Made by a program: the position numbers and the translations under genes
Assembly (NCBI RefSeq): GCF_008064665.1
Contig: NZ_VRZA01000001.1
Location: 186,001 to 250,000, forward strand
DNA length: 64,000 bases
DNA from: Parahaliea maris
Lineage (GTDB): Bacteria > Pseudomonadota > Gammaproteobacteria > Pseudomonadales > Halieaceae
Direction: 5' to 3'
Shown: positions 50,077 through 59,113 of the stretch, one piece after another
How the letters are laid out: every line of letters begins with the position of its first letter
Position numbering within the stretch: the stretch's first letter is position 1
Notes under the pieces: generated by a model
What the model was told of the DNA's origin: nothing
Database searches by the model: none
Seen by the model: the letters and a program-made list of their open reading frames with translations, nothing else

Positions 50077-51284
50077 GACTTACCTGCCTTTGCCTGTTTT
50101 GCGGAAACTTCTTCTTCGTGTTGTTGGATGGCACGTTCGATGCCCCCCATGTACTCAGCCATGAAGCGGTCGGCATTGGAGGCCGCCCATTCCAGCGACG
50201 CGGTGCGGTTGTCGTTACTGTGCTGGAAGTGGGGCATTACATACTGGGCCAGCAGTTCATAGGACTTTTTAGTGGCCTCGTAACTCGCCGCGTTGTGGGC
50301 CAGTGAAAGGAACGCCCCGAAACCGCCAGATTGCTCCTGCAGGTTCCTGATGTGCTCCACCAGATCATCCGGGGTACCCACCAGGCCCACGCCGAAGGCA
50401 CCCAGGCCGCCGGTGCACCAGATTTCGATGGCCTCGTCCAGGTCCTTCACCTGCGGAAACAGGTCGCCGCCGAACTTGTGGAAGTAATTGAACATGTCCA
50501 TCAGGCCGAACTCGAGGTCCCGTCGCGCCTGCTCCCGGGTTTCGGCAATGTGGAAGGGCGCTACCACCCGCCAGCTGCTGCGATCCACCGTCTGGCTGTA
50601 TTCCTCCGCCTTCGACTCACAGATACTCCAGCTGTCCGCCAGCGCCTCGAAGCCCTTCGGGCTGGAGGCTGCTACCGACAGCATGGCGGCGCCATACTGC
50701 CCCGCCAGCCGCGCCCCTGAGGGCGAGATCGCCGACGCCACGGCAATTTCCAGGTTTTCCTGGTAGGGCAGGATGTGCATGCGCGCCTCGTTCAGGGTGA
50801 ACCAGTCGGTACTGGCGGTCACGGTTTCGCCATTGAGCAGCTTGACCAGCACGTCCAGTGACTCGCCCATGCGGTCGCGCAGCTTTTGCGGGTCCACACC
50901 CATCATGTAGGCATCGGCGATCAGCTGGCCGGGCCCCACCCCGAACATAATGCGGCCCCGGGTCTGGTGGTCCAGCTGGGCGATGCGGTCGGCCAGGATC
51001 AGGGGCTGGTGGTAGGACAGCGAGCTGACCCCGGTACCCAGGCGGATATTGCGGGTGCGCTCGGCTGCCGTGGCAATAAATACCTCAGGTGACGCGATGC
51101 ACTCGTAGGCGCCTGAGTGGTGTTCGCCGATCCAGGCCTCGTCGTAGTCGAGATGATCCAGCCACTTGATCAGGTCCAGGTCCCGCTCCAGCGCAAATGT
51201 CGGGCTGGTGCGATTGTTGTGGAAGGGCGCGAAGAAGGCGCCAAAGCGCATCCGTCGGGGGATGCTGGTTGTGGTTTTGTTCAT
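50073..51284 (-). CDS. LLM flavin monooxygenase, limonene-1,2-monooxygenase-like
   Basis: A 403-residue luciferase-like monooxygenase. MRFGAFFAPFHNNRTSPTFA, YDEAWIGEHHSGAYE, ASPEVFIATAAERTRNIRLG, GVSSLSYHQPLILADRIAQL and RIMFGVGPGQL match the limonene monooxygenase type by memory of that family. FMNH2 from a separate reductase is the usual cofactor. The context with GMC, ALDH and acyl-CoA enzymes suggests an alicyclic or isoprenoid substrate. Confidence 0.86.
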   Translation of the reverse strand: MNKTTTSIPRRMRFGAFFAPFHNNRTSPTFALERDLDLIKWLDHLDYDEAWIGEHHSGAYECIASPEVFIATAAERTRNIRLGTGVSSLSYHQPLILADRIAQLDHQTRGRIMFGVGPGQLIADAYMMGVDPQKLRDRMGESLDVLVKLLNGETVTASTDWFTLNEARMHILPYQENLEIAVASAISPSGARLAGQYGAAMLSVAASSPKGFEALADSWSICESKAEEYSQTVDRSSWRVVAPFHIAETREQARRDLEFGLMDMFNYFHKFGGDLFPQVKDLDEAIEIWCTGGLGAFGVGLVGTPDDLVEHIRNLQEQSGGFGAFLSLAHNAASYEATKKSYELLAQYVMPHFQHSNDNRTASLEWAASNADRFMAEYMGGIERAIQQHEEEVSAKQAKAGKS

Positions 51285-51396
51285 GCTTTTCCCCTGGTAT
51301 TTCCCGATTGACCCGCTACCGGCTCACGCGTGTGGGTCTGACTCAGGGCATCATGCCCACGCCGGGTGTTTTGTAACTGTTTTTACACGTTTTGAC

Positions 51397-52164
51397 TCAC
51401 ACACCGTAACCACCATCCACTGACAGGATTTGCCCGGTAACATAACCGGCCCGCTGCGAGGCGAGGTAGACCACCGCGTGGGCGACTTCCTCTGGCTCAC
51501 CCCAGCGCTTGATGCACAAACCGGCCTGCACAGCCTCCTTCCAGGCCTCGTCAAAGGAGCCATCCGCCCAAAGACGCTTGAAGATTCCGGCATTGATAAC
51601 ACCAATAGCAACGCTGTTGGCCCGAATGCCAAACATGCCCTCTTCTTTCGCAATACCCTGCAGCAGCCATTCAATAGAGGCTTTGGGAGCAACAGACAGC
51701 ACGTCACGTTCTGGCCATTTATGTAAACCAGCGGAGCTGATATGCACGTAGGAACCGCCGCCCCCCGCCTTCATATGGGGCAGAGATGCGTGCACGATAT
51801 TGAAGAAGCCGTTTACATCGGCATCGACCACCCTTTTCCATTCATCCGGTGAGACATCCCTGATCATCAATTGCGGTATATCTGACCCTGCGGCTACCAC
51901 CACGGTGTGGATTCGGTGCCGGCTGGCTATATCGTCAATCAGCGTTTTTACCCGCTGATGATCTCCAATAGACAACTGGTGGTACTCCGCCTGTCGCCCA
52001 AGGGATACCAACTGCTCCGCCGTTTGAGCGGCCCTTTCCCGGTTACCGTTGTACGTCAATACGACATCGCTACCCGCCTCGGCCAACTCTCTACAGATGA
52101 CTGCGCCGGTACCGCCGCTACCGCCGATCACCAGGGCAACGCCCTCGGGAAAGTCCTGTGTCAT
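51397..52164 (-). CDS. SDR-family protein lacking the canonical catalytic tyrosine
   Basis: A 255-residue protein with the SDR cofactor motif in the form IGGSGGTGAVICRELAEAGS (about 13-32), VVVAAGSD in place of NNAG, ISSAG (Ser) and the C-terminal AGYVTGQILSVDGGYGV. Where YxxxK is expected, the sequence reads DVLSVAPKAS, so Lys is kept but Tyr is Ser. Relatives with SVAPK exist as a subgroup, so this may be ancestral and not damage. ATG at 52164 follows GGAGG; the longer frame does not. Confidence 0.8.
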   Translation of the reverse strand: MTQDFPEGVALVIGGSGGTGAVICRELAEAGSDVVLTYNGNRERAAQTAEQLVSLGRQAEYHQLSIGDHQRVKTLIDDIASRHRIHTVVVAAGSDIPQLMIRDVSPDEWKRVVDADVNGFFNIVHASLPHMKAGGGGSYVHISSAGLHKWPERDVLSVAPKASIEWLLQGIAKEEGMFGIRANSVAIGVINAGIFKRLWADGSFDEAWKEAVQAGLCIKRWGEPEEVAHAVVYLASQRAGYVTGQILSVDGGYGV

Positions 52165-52376
52165 GCACCCTCCATACGATTGAATTTGCCGGGACCCAGT
52201 GGGCCCCACTGCAATACCATTAGTCTGAAATGTTATTGAAAGAGTACTGCACAAAGATTACTATTGCAATGTTTTATGGGTCTCAAGACGCCGAGAGCTC
52301 ACTACAGGAAAAAGAACATAATCTCGTCTATCAGGAACTATCCTGAAATACGAAACGCTTAAGCCCGGTACATTCA

Positions 52377-54059
52377 ATGCCTACGTTAAGACAGAGCTAC
52401 GATTACATAATAGTTGGTGCAGGATCTGCTGGCTGTGCACTGGCCAACCGCCTCTCCAGGGAGTCGAGTCGCAGTGTGCTGCTGGTGGAGGCGGGGCCCA
52501 AAGGACGCCACCCCTTATTGCGGATTCCCCTGGGATTCGCCTTCCTGATGAACCACAAAACCCTGAATTGGGGCTACCACACGGAACCCGAACAAAACCT
52601 CTCGGGGCGACGCATAAGTTGGCCACGCGGCCGGGTTCTGGGGGGCACCAGCGCCATCAATGGCATGGTCTATATTCGTGGCCAGGCAGATGATTACGAT
52701 AGCTGGGCGAACCTGGGCTGCCACGGCTGGGACTACCAGAGCGTACTGCCCTATTTCCTCCGCTCCGAACATTACGCGGGCTCCCCGTCGAGCTTCCACG
52801 GACGTGGTGGCCCGCTGTGGGTAGAGGAATTCGAGCCGGCCGAACGCTGGCGGCTGGCAGATATTTTCGTTCAGGCGGCGATGGAATCCGGGCTGCCCTT
52901 TAACAACGATTTCAACGGCGCTGACCAGGAAGGCGTCGGCTATTACCAGAAGAACATCCGGCGCGGGCGCAGACACAGTGCTCGCAACGCCTATCTGGAC
53001 CCGGTGTCTTCACGACCCAACCTCACCGTCGTAACGGGCATGTTGGCCCGGCGCCTCCTGCTCGACGCAAATCGGGTGAGCGGCGTTGAATTGCAATCAG
53101 ACTCACCACGCTCTGCGGGGCCCCTCGTTATCAACGCGAATCGGGAAGTCATTCTCTGTGGTGGAGCCATTAACTCGCCGCAGCTCCTCGAGTTGTCTGG
53201 TATCGGCAATGGGGAATTGCTCAGTTCGCTGGGTATTGACGTCATTCGGGACGCACCTGGAGTTGGTGAAAACCTTCAGGATCACCTTACCGTGAATGTT
53301 CTGCAGGGATTATCCGGCGTGAAGACTTTTCACGAGGAGACCCGCCCACTTCGCTTGCTGGGGAATCTGGCGAAGTATGCGATGAACGGAAGTGGTTTGC
53401 TTTCTCATCCTGCTGCCCAGGTGGGCGCCTTTTTCCGAACCAGTGAACAGGTCAAAAGGCCAGATGCCCAGGTGCACTTCGCGCCAGCGGCGAGCGAAAC
53501 TGACAGCCGTGGAAATATGAAAACCCGCACGGGAACCACGGCAACTGTCTGCTTCCTGCGGCCTGCCAGCCGTGGTTCCATACACATAGCATCCCCTGAC
53601 CCGACACGGGCGCCGCTTATACGGGCCAACTACCTCAGCGAGCCCGAAGATGTCCAATCTACGGTCGCAGCGGTTCGGCGCGTAAGGCAAATATTCCAGG
53701 CCCCTACCTTTGCGCCTTATCGACAGAGCGAGATTTTACCCGGGCCAACCGTGAACTCTGACGAACAGCTACTGCGCTTTATCCAGGACCATGCCGAATC
53801 GGTTTACCACCCTGTAGGCACCTGCCGAATGGGCGCCGACCAGGATTCTGTGGTCGATGAGCGCTTGCGGGTGCGTGGTATTGAAGCCTTGCGTATAGCT
53901 GACGCATCCATCATGCCAATACTGATCTCCGGCAATACACACGCCCCCACCACAATGATCGCAGAGAAATGTGCCGATCTCATTCTGGAAGACTCCGGCG
54001 TCCCTCTGGAACCACTTGCAGCCAGTTACCGCCGCCAACTCGAAGGAATTCAACAATGA
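52377..54059 (+). CDS. GMC-family FAD alcohol dehydrogenase
   Basis: A 560-residue GMC oxidoreductase. YIIVGAGSAGCALANRLSRE is the FAD motif (about 10-28), RGRVLGGTSAINGMVYIRGQ the first GMC signature, CGGAINSPQLLELSGIGNG the second, and HPVGTCRMG (catalytic His) with GNTHAPTTMIAEKCADLIL (Asn/His) close the active site. It oxidises a primary or polyethylene-glycol-like alcohol to the aldehyde and passes electrons to a membrane acceptor. No clear ribosome binding site precedes the ATG. Its stop overlaps the aldehyde dehydrogenase start (ATGA), so the two act in sequence. Confidence 0.92.
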   Translation: MPTLRQSYDYIIVGAGSAGCALANRLSRESSRSVLLVEAGPKGRHPLLRIPLGFAFLMNHKTLNWGYHTEPEQNLSGRRISWPRGRVLGGTSAINGMVYIRGQADDYDSWANLGCHGWDYQSVLPYFLRSEHYAGSPSSFHGRGGPLWVEEFEPAERWRLADIFVQAAMESGLPFNNDFNGADQEGVGYYQKNIRRGRRHSARNAYLDPVSSRPNLTVVTGMLARRLLLDANRVSGVELQSDSPRSAGPLVINANREVILCGGAINSPQLLELSGIGNGELLSSLGIDVIRDAPGVGENLQDHLTVNVLQGLSGVKTFHEETRPLRLLGNLAKYAMNGSGLLSHPAAQVGAFFRTSEQVKRPDAQVHFAPAASETDSRGNMKTRTGTTATVCFLRPASRGSIHIASPDPTRAPLIRANYLSEPEDVQSTVAAVRRVRQIFQAPTFAPYRQSEILPGPTVNSDEQLLRFIQDHAESVYHPVGTCRMGADQDSVVDERLRVRGIEALRIADASIMPILISGNTHAPTTMIAEKCADLILEDSGVPLEPLAASYRRQLEGIQQ

Positions 54060-55504
54060 ACGATCTTACCCAGGGTAAGCACGCAAAGGTTTCCCTTGAT
54101 GACCTGTTATCGTGCCAGCGCAGAGCCTTTCGCGAGGAAGGAGAAGTCGCTCTCGCAACCCGGCTGGACAGGATTGACCGTTGTATCGCTCTCCTGGTCG
54201 ACAACGTGGATGAAATCTGTGCCGCCGTGGAATCCGATTTCGGTTGTCGCTCACCTTATGTGACACAGATGATGGACATCCTGACTTCCGTCAATAGTCT
54301 CAAGTTTGTCAAAAAGAACCTGAAGAAGTGGATGCGCCCGGAGCGGCGCAAGCCCATGGCTCCGCTGAATTTTCTGGGCGCTCGCGCCTGGGTTCAGTAC
54401 CAGCCCAAAGGTGTGGTGGGGATCATGACCCCCTGGAATGTCCCGGTAAACATGGTATTCAGCCCACTGGCGGATGTACTGGGAGCGGGCAACCGGGCGC
54501 TGATCAAGCCGTCTGAGTACACGCCAGCGACCAGCGAGTGCCTGAGCCGTCTGTTCAGTCGCTACTTCGAGCCTTCCGAGATCGCTGTGGTAACGGGTGG
54601 TCCGGAAGTCGGCGCAGCCTTTACCGCTCTCCCCCTCGATCACCTCATTTTCACCGGGTCTACCAGCATCGGCCGCAAAGTCATGCTCGGCGCGGCAGAA
54701 AACCTCGTGCCGGTCACCCTTGAACTGGGTGGAAAGTCTCCGGTGATCATTGGCAGTGGTGCCGATATCTACAAATCGGTCGAAACACTGATCATGGGTA
54801 AATCAATGAATGCGGGTCAGCTGTGTGTCAGCCCGGATTATTGTTTTATCCACCACAGCCAACTAGAGGCGTTCATCCGTACCGCGCAAAGCATCATCAG
54901 TGAACATTTCCCGACCATCCAGAACAACCCGGATTTCGTTGCCTGTATTAATCAGCGACATTTCAAACGTATCGCGGGCTTGATCGATGAAGCTGAGCAG
55001 GCGGGTACCCGGGTTGTTGCCTTGAGTCCGAGTGGCGAGGCGATCTCAGGGGATGACGCGCATAAAATTGCTATCCATCTGATCATCAACCCCGAGGACA
55101 ACCTTGCCTGCATGCAGGAGGAATTGTTCGGTCCCATACTCTGTGTAAAAACTTACCAGACTCTGGATGAAGCCACTGATTTCATCAACGTACGGGAGAA
55201 GCCACTGGCACTCTATTATTTCGGCAGTGATCGTGAGGAAAAAGCAAAGGTACTGCGACAGACAACATCGGGTGGGGTTTCAGTCAATGCCGTCGCTTCG
55301 CATGTAGGATGCGACGACCTGCCCTTTGGTGGTATCGGCATGTCTGGGCAGGGTAACTACCGTGGTCGGGACGGTTTCAAAACATTCAGCCACGCCCGGG
55401 CCGTATACGAGGAAGGCTGGGTGAATATCGCAAAACTGGGGGGCACCTTACCTCCCTACGGTGAGAAGATTGCCAATCTACTGGCGTCACAAATCAAAAA
55501 GTAA
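54056..55504 (+). CDS. Aldehyde dehydrogenase, coniferyl-aldehyde-dehydrogenase-like
   Basis: A 482-residue ALDH. GVVGIMTPWNVPVNMVFSPL, HLIFTGSTSIGRKVM, TLELGGKSPVI (catalytic Glu) and MNAGQLCVSPDYCF (catalytic Cys) are intact, and LPFGGIGMSGQGNYRG closes the family pattern. It resembles CalB-type enzymes. It would oxidise the aldehyde from the GMC enzyme to the acid, which the acyl-CoA synthetase could then activate. Confidence 0.92.
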   Translation: MNDLTQGKHAKVSLDDLLSCQRRAFREEGEVALATRLDRIDRCIALLVDNVDEICAAVESDFGCRSPYVTQMMDILTSVNSLKFVKKNLKKWMRPERRKPMAPLNFLGARAWVQYQPKGVVGIMTPWNVPVNMVFSPLADVLGAGNRALIKPSEYTPATSECLSRLFSRYFEPSEIAVVTGGPEVGAAFTALPLDHLIFTGSTSIGRKVMLGAAENLVPVTLELGGKSPVIIGSGADIYKSVETLIMGKSMNAGQLCVSPDYCFIHHSQLEAFIRTAQSIISEHFPTIQNNPDFVACINQRHFKRIAGLIDEAEQAGTRVVALSPSGEAISGDDAHKIAIHLIINPEDNLACMQEELFGPILCVKTYQTLDEATDFINVREKPLALYYFGSDREEKAKVLRQTTSGGVSVNAVASHVGCDDLPFGGIGMSGQGNYRGRDGFKTFSHARAVYEEGWVNIAKLGGTLPPYGEKIANLLASQIKK

Positions 55505-55564
55505 GCCAACTAACCCGATGCATTATCTGTAACTGAGCGTGGAAACCTGACAGGAGAACGCGTA

Positions 55565-56752
55565 ATGGAAGAACTGGAAGCGTTTCGGCGTGAAACTCGT
55601 ACGTGGCTGGAAGAAAACTGTCCAGACAGTGAACGCCAGCCTGCCCTGCCCGATGATCAGTACTGGGGAGGTCGCGATGCCGCTTTCCCCAGCGAAGGAG
55701 CCCGCGTCTGGTTCGAACGCATGCGCGACAAGCACTGGATCGCTCCGGAATGGCCAAGCGCCTATGGGGGTGGCGGCCTCTCACCGGAACAGGCACATGT
55801 TCTGAAACAGGAGTTGAAGCGAATCCGCGCCCGACCGCCTCTGTGCAGCCTGGGCCTGTGGATGCTTGGCCCCGCTCTGCTGGAGTTCGGTAGTGAAGAG
55901 CAAAAGCTAGAGCACCTGCCCTCGATTGTCAGAGGGGAAATCCGCTGGTGCCAGGGTTACTCCGAGCCTGGATCAGGTTCGGATCTCGCCAGCGTGCAAA
56001 CCCGGGCGGAGGACAGAGGCGATCACTTTTTGGTCAATGGCAGCAAGATCTGGACCACAGGTGCAGACAAAGCAGACTGTATTTTCTGCCTGGTAAGAAC
56101 CGATCCCGGTGCGAAAAAACAGGAAGGAATCAGTTTTCTTCTCATCGATATGGCAAGCGACGGCGTCAGCGCGACTCCCATCGAACTGATCAGCGGTGAA
56201 TCCGAGTTCTGTCAAACCTTCTTCGATGACGTGTTAGTGCCGAAATCGAACCTGGTAGGTGAGATCAACAAGGGGTGGAGTATCGCCAAGGCCCTGCTCG
56301 TGCATGAGCGCAAACTCATCGCTGAAATGGGTACAGAGTCACCACGAAAGCAAATTACTCCCACCGCTGCCGCACGCGAGTATCTCCCCTTCTCCGACGG
56401 ACGAATAGCCGATGCGCACCTGCGAGCGGCACTGGTTGACTACGAGATGCTGTTGCAAGCCATCGCACTCACCCATATGCGATGCTACGAGGAAAAATCC
56501 ACCGGTACACAGAGCGCTGCGCCGTTGATAATGAAGTATGTCGGAACCGAACTCGAAAAGGCCAAGAGTGAATTGTTACTTGCGATTATGGGTAGCAAGG
56601 GACTCGGTTGGGAGGGCGAGGGATTCAGCCAGATTGAACTCGACACACTGCGAATCTGGGCATTTTCCAAGACCCTGACCATCGCTGGCGGCACTTCCGA
56701 GATACAGCTCAACGTACTCGCCAAACGCGTGCTGGGACTTCCACAGTCCTGA
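55565..56752 (+). CDS. Acyl-CoA dehydrogenase subunit carrying the C-terminal GGTSEIQ half
   Basis: A 395-residue acyl-CoA dehydrogenase. WCQGYSEPGSGSDLASVQTR and KIWTTGADKADCIFCLVRTD are the flavin-facing strands. The C terminus IAGGTSEIQLNVLAKRVLGL is normal, but the expected QxxGGxG motif before it reads IMGSKGLGWEGEG. The following gene has the reverse defect, so the two probably form a heteromeric alpha2beta2 enzyme like mycobacterial ChsE1-ChsE2. Role: alpha,beta-dehydrogenation of a bulky acyl-CoA. AGGAG lies 8 bases before the ATG. Confidence 0.88.
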   Translation: MEELEAFRRETRTWLEENCPDSERQPALPDDQYWGGRDAAFPSEGARVWFERMRDKHWIAPEWPSAYGGGGLSPEQAHVLKQELKRIRARPPLCSLGLWMLGPALLEFGSEEQKLEHLPSIVRGEIRWCQGYSEPGSGSDLASVQTRAEDRGDHFLVNGSKIWTTGADKADCIFCLVRTDPGAKKQEGISFLLIDMASDGVSATPIELISGESEFCQTFFDDVLVPKSNLVGEINKGWSIAKALLVHERKLIAEMGTESPRKQITPTAAAREYLPFSDGRIADAHLRAALVDYEMLLQAIALTHMRCYEEKSTGTQSAAPLIMKYVGTELEKAKSELLLAIMGSKGLGWEGEGFSQIELDTLRIWAFSKTLTIAGGTSEIQLNVLAKRVLGLPQS

Positions 56753-56779
56753 CGCTTGACCTGAGAGTAGAGGAATAAC

Positions 56780-57922
56780 ATGGCACTTGTACTGAATGAA
56801 GAGCAGCGACTGCTTCGGGATACAGCGCGCGAATTCTTGACGAAAAACGCACCGGTAGCCGAACTGAGAAGGCTCCGCGACAACTGCGACGAGATCGGCT
56901 ACTCGCCGTCATTGTGGCAAGAAATGGTGGCACTGGGATGGGCGGGAATCCCCGTTCAGGAAGCCTTTGGAGGCCTGGACTTTGGCTACCTTGGCCTCGG
57001 CGTGGTGCTGGAAGAAACGGGTCGCACCCTGACCCCTTCGCCCCTCTTCGCAACCCTTGTACTGGGCGCTTCCGCAATACAGTTGGGGGGTAACGAGTCC
57101 CAGAAGGAACGCCTTCTTCCGGCCATTGTTGCCGGAGAGCTGACCCTGGCCCTGGCGCTGGAAGAACACAACCACCACAACCCCACCGGTTTCTCCACCT
57201 CATTGCGTAAAGAAAACGGGCAGTACCTGCTCAATGGCAGTAAATGCTTTGTGCTTGATGGCCACAGCGCGGACCAGTGCCTGGTTGTTGCGCGGAACGA
57301 TAGTGGGTGCACCCAGAGCGCCGATGCCGTTTGCCTGGTACTGGTTCCCCGTGAAACAGACGGCGTCCAGTGCGACCGTACATTGATGGCAGACAGCCGC
57401 AATGCGGCAAATCTGACCTTCCAGAACGTCGTCATTGAAGATGGCTGGATTATTGGTGAGGGCAGTGAAGGGCAAACACTCCTCGAGGCGGTTCTGGATC
57501 GCGGGCGCGTGGCCCTCTGTGCAGAAATGCTGGGGCTCGCCCGGGAGGCGTTTGAGCGAACAGTGGACTATCTCAAGGAACGCACCCAGTTTGGTGTCAA
57601 AATCGGCTCCTTCCAGGCCCTGCAACATCGTGCAGCTATCATGCTGACAGAGCTGGAGCTCTGTCAGTCAGTTGTTCTACAGGCACTGACAGCTGTGGAC
57701 GAAGATTCCGATCAGCTCCCTGCAATGGCCAGTCTCGCCAAGGCGAAAATGAATGAACTGGTGCAAACAGTGACCAATGAAGCGGTGCAAATGCACGGCG
57801 GGATTGGCGTGACGGACGAATTGGACATCGGCTTGTTCCTCAAACGAGCCCGCGTCTGCATGCAAGTTCTCGGCGATAGTGGCTACCATAAGGACCGGTA
57901 CGCGAGGTTATGCGGATACTGA
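56780..57922 (+). CDS. Acyl-CoA dehydrogenase subunit carrying the QxHGGxG half
   Basis: A 380-residue protein starting 28 bases after the first subunit. LNEEQRLLRDTAREFLTKNA, LGWAGIPVQEAFGGLDFGYL, GSKCFVLDGHSADQCLVVAR and ERTQFGVKIGSFQALQHRAA are acyl-CoA dehydrogenase segments. EAVQMHGGIGVTDELDIGLF is intact, but the C-terminal EGTSEIQ motif is missing: the chain ends LGDSGYHKDRYARLCGY. It resembles the FadE27/ChsE-type small partner, and should be inactive alone. Confidence 0.87.
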   Translation: MALVLNEEQRLLRDTAREFLTKNAPVAELRRLRDNCDEIGYSPSLWQEMVALGWAGIPVQEAFGGLDFGYLGLGVVLEETGRTLTPSPLFATLVLGASAIQLGGNESQKERLLPAIVAGELTLALALEEHNHHNPTGFSTSLRKENGQYLLNGSKCFVLDGHSADQCLVVARNDSGCTQSADAVCLVLVPRETDGVQCDRTLMADSRNAANLTFQNVVIEDGWIIGEGSEGQTLLEAVLDRGRVALCAEMLGLAREAFERTVDYLKERTQFGVKIGSFQALQHRAAIMLTELELCQSVVLQALTAVDEDSDQLPAMASLAKAKMNELVQTVTNEAVQMHGGIGVTDELDIGLFLKRARVCMQVLGDSGYHKDRYARLCGY

Positions 57923-58057
57923 CCCCATTGACGTCCCTGCGCCAGGCAACGGCAGAAAGATTGTCATGCCATACCCACGACCCACGATCGAGGGTAGTGA
58001 TTTTGCTACACCCACACAATGCGGGCAGAGTGCCCCATACATCTCAGGAGGCCACCT

Positions 58058-58630
58058 ATGGATAACAACAACCCCGCGCCTGCTCCCGGAGCACGCCCCA
58101 GGAAAGGCATTGACATATTCCGCTTTGCCGACGCCAACCCGCTCACCGAAGAGCAAATGCCCATGGAAGGTATTGATGACAGCGTGATGGCCGGCTTCAG
58201 CAAACTGATTGAAGCTGGCGGTGCTGAGAGTGGCGGCGAGAAGGTGCTGTGCCTGTATCGCGAACCGGAGGACGATGGGCTCAGCCTGTGTTATGCATGG
58301 TTCAAGAGCGGTTTTGTTCTACCCCGTCACTCCCACAGCGCTGACTGCCTTTACTATGTTATCGCTGGTGAGGTACACCTCGGTAAGCAGGTACTGTGCA
58401 AGGGGGACGGCTTTTTCGTACCGGCGGATGCTCCCTACAGCTACGTCGCCGGGCCGGACGGCGCCGAAGTCCTCGAGTTTCGCAATGCCGCGCGCTTCAA
58501 TATCCTGTTTCGTAATAACGATGAATCCCACTGGGAGAAAATGGCGCAGGCGTTCCGGGATAACGGCGAGAAATGGAAGTCAGAGATCGTACCACCTTCA
58601 GATAAGAGCGCCCTCACGGCACAGGGGTGA
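58058..58630 (+). CDS. Cupin-domain protein
   Basis: A 190-residue protein. The cupin core is about residues 75-145: FVLPRHSHSADCLYYVIAGE (two His for metal), VHLGKQVLCKGDGFFVPADA and PYSYVAGPDGAEVLEFRNA. It may be an enzyme (dioxygenase, decarboxylase or isomerase) or a binding protein. ATG at 58058 follows AGGAGG. The next gene begins 4 bases after its stop, so the two are co-translated. Confidence 0.8.
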   Translation: MDNNNPAPAPGARPRKGIDIFRFADANPLTEEQMPMEGIDDSVMAGFSKLIEAGGAESGGEKVLCLYREPEDDGLSLCYAWFKSGFVLPRHSHSADCLYYVIAGEVHLGKQVLCKGDGFFVPADAPYSYVAGPDGAEVLEFRNAARFNILFRNNDESHWEKMAQAFRDNGEKWKSEIVPPSDKSALTAQG

Positions 58631-58634
58631 GCCC

Positions 58635-59048
58635 ATGAACGAAGATGTCGGCCAAGGCCAACAGCACCAGGACCAGGACCAGGACCAGAGCGTTCCGGAC
58701 CTGGCTGCCCTCATTGACAACAAGACACTTTATTTCGACCCGGACGACAAAGCCAACGGCAGCCTCTATCTGTGCCTGGACGCGCCTGAGGAGGGAAACG
58801 TGCCCGGCTTCATCGCCAGGGCACGGGAAGCTGGTTTGTGGTCAGGCGCGCCCCCAAAGTGCGTTGAGGACAACCAGAAGAGCGCCTACAAGTCGCAGTT
58901 GGAGCTGCTGGATGTTTACCAGGGTCGTATCGTTGGCGAAGACATTGTACTGGCCCGGTGTAACCACCCGGCGTTCCCCTCGGACGAACGCCGCTGGAAC
59001 GAGTGGAAGTCCCTGGCACGGCAATTCGCGGATGCGCCCACCGCTTGA
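58635..59048 (+). CDS. Hypothetical protein with N-terminal Gln/Asp repeat
   Basis: A 137-residue protein. Residues 6-18 are low-complexity (GQGQQHQDQDQDQ), encoded by a hexamer repeat CAGGAC around 58666-58689. The remaining 110 residues are a folded-looking domain (LAALIDNKTLYFDPDDKANG, LDAPEEGNVPGFIARAREAG, SERRWNEWKSLARQFADA-type end) that I do not recognise. It follows the cupin gene by 4 bases, so the two products probably act together. Contraction or expansion of the hexamer stays in frame. Confidence 0.7.
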   Translation: MNEDVGQGQQHQDQDQDQSVPDLAALIDNKTLYFDPDDKANGSLYLCLDAPEEGNVPGFIARAREAGLWSGAPPKCVEDNQKSAYKSQLELLDVYQGRIVGEDIVLARCNHPAFPSDERRWNEWKSLARQFADAPTA

Positions 59049-59113
59049 CGGGGGCGCGACGCCTGAAGCAGAGTCACGCTATCACGGGTACGCCACAACG
59101 AGCGGCCCTGGAA

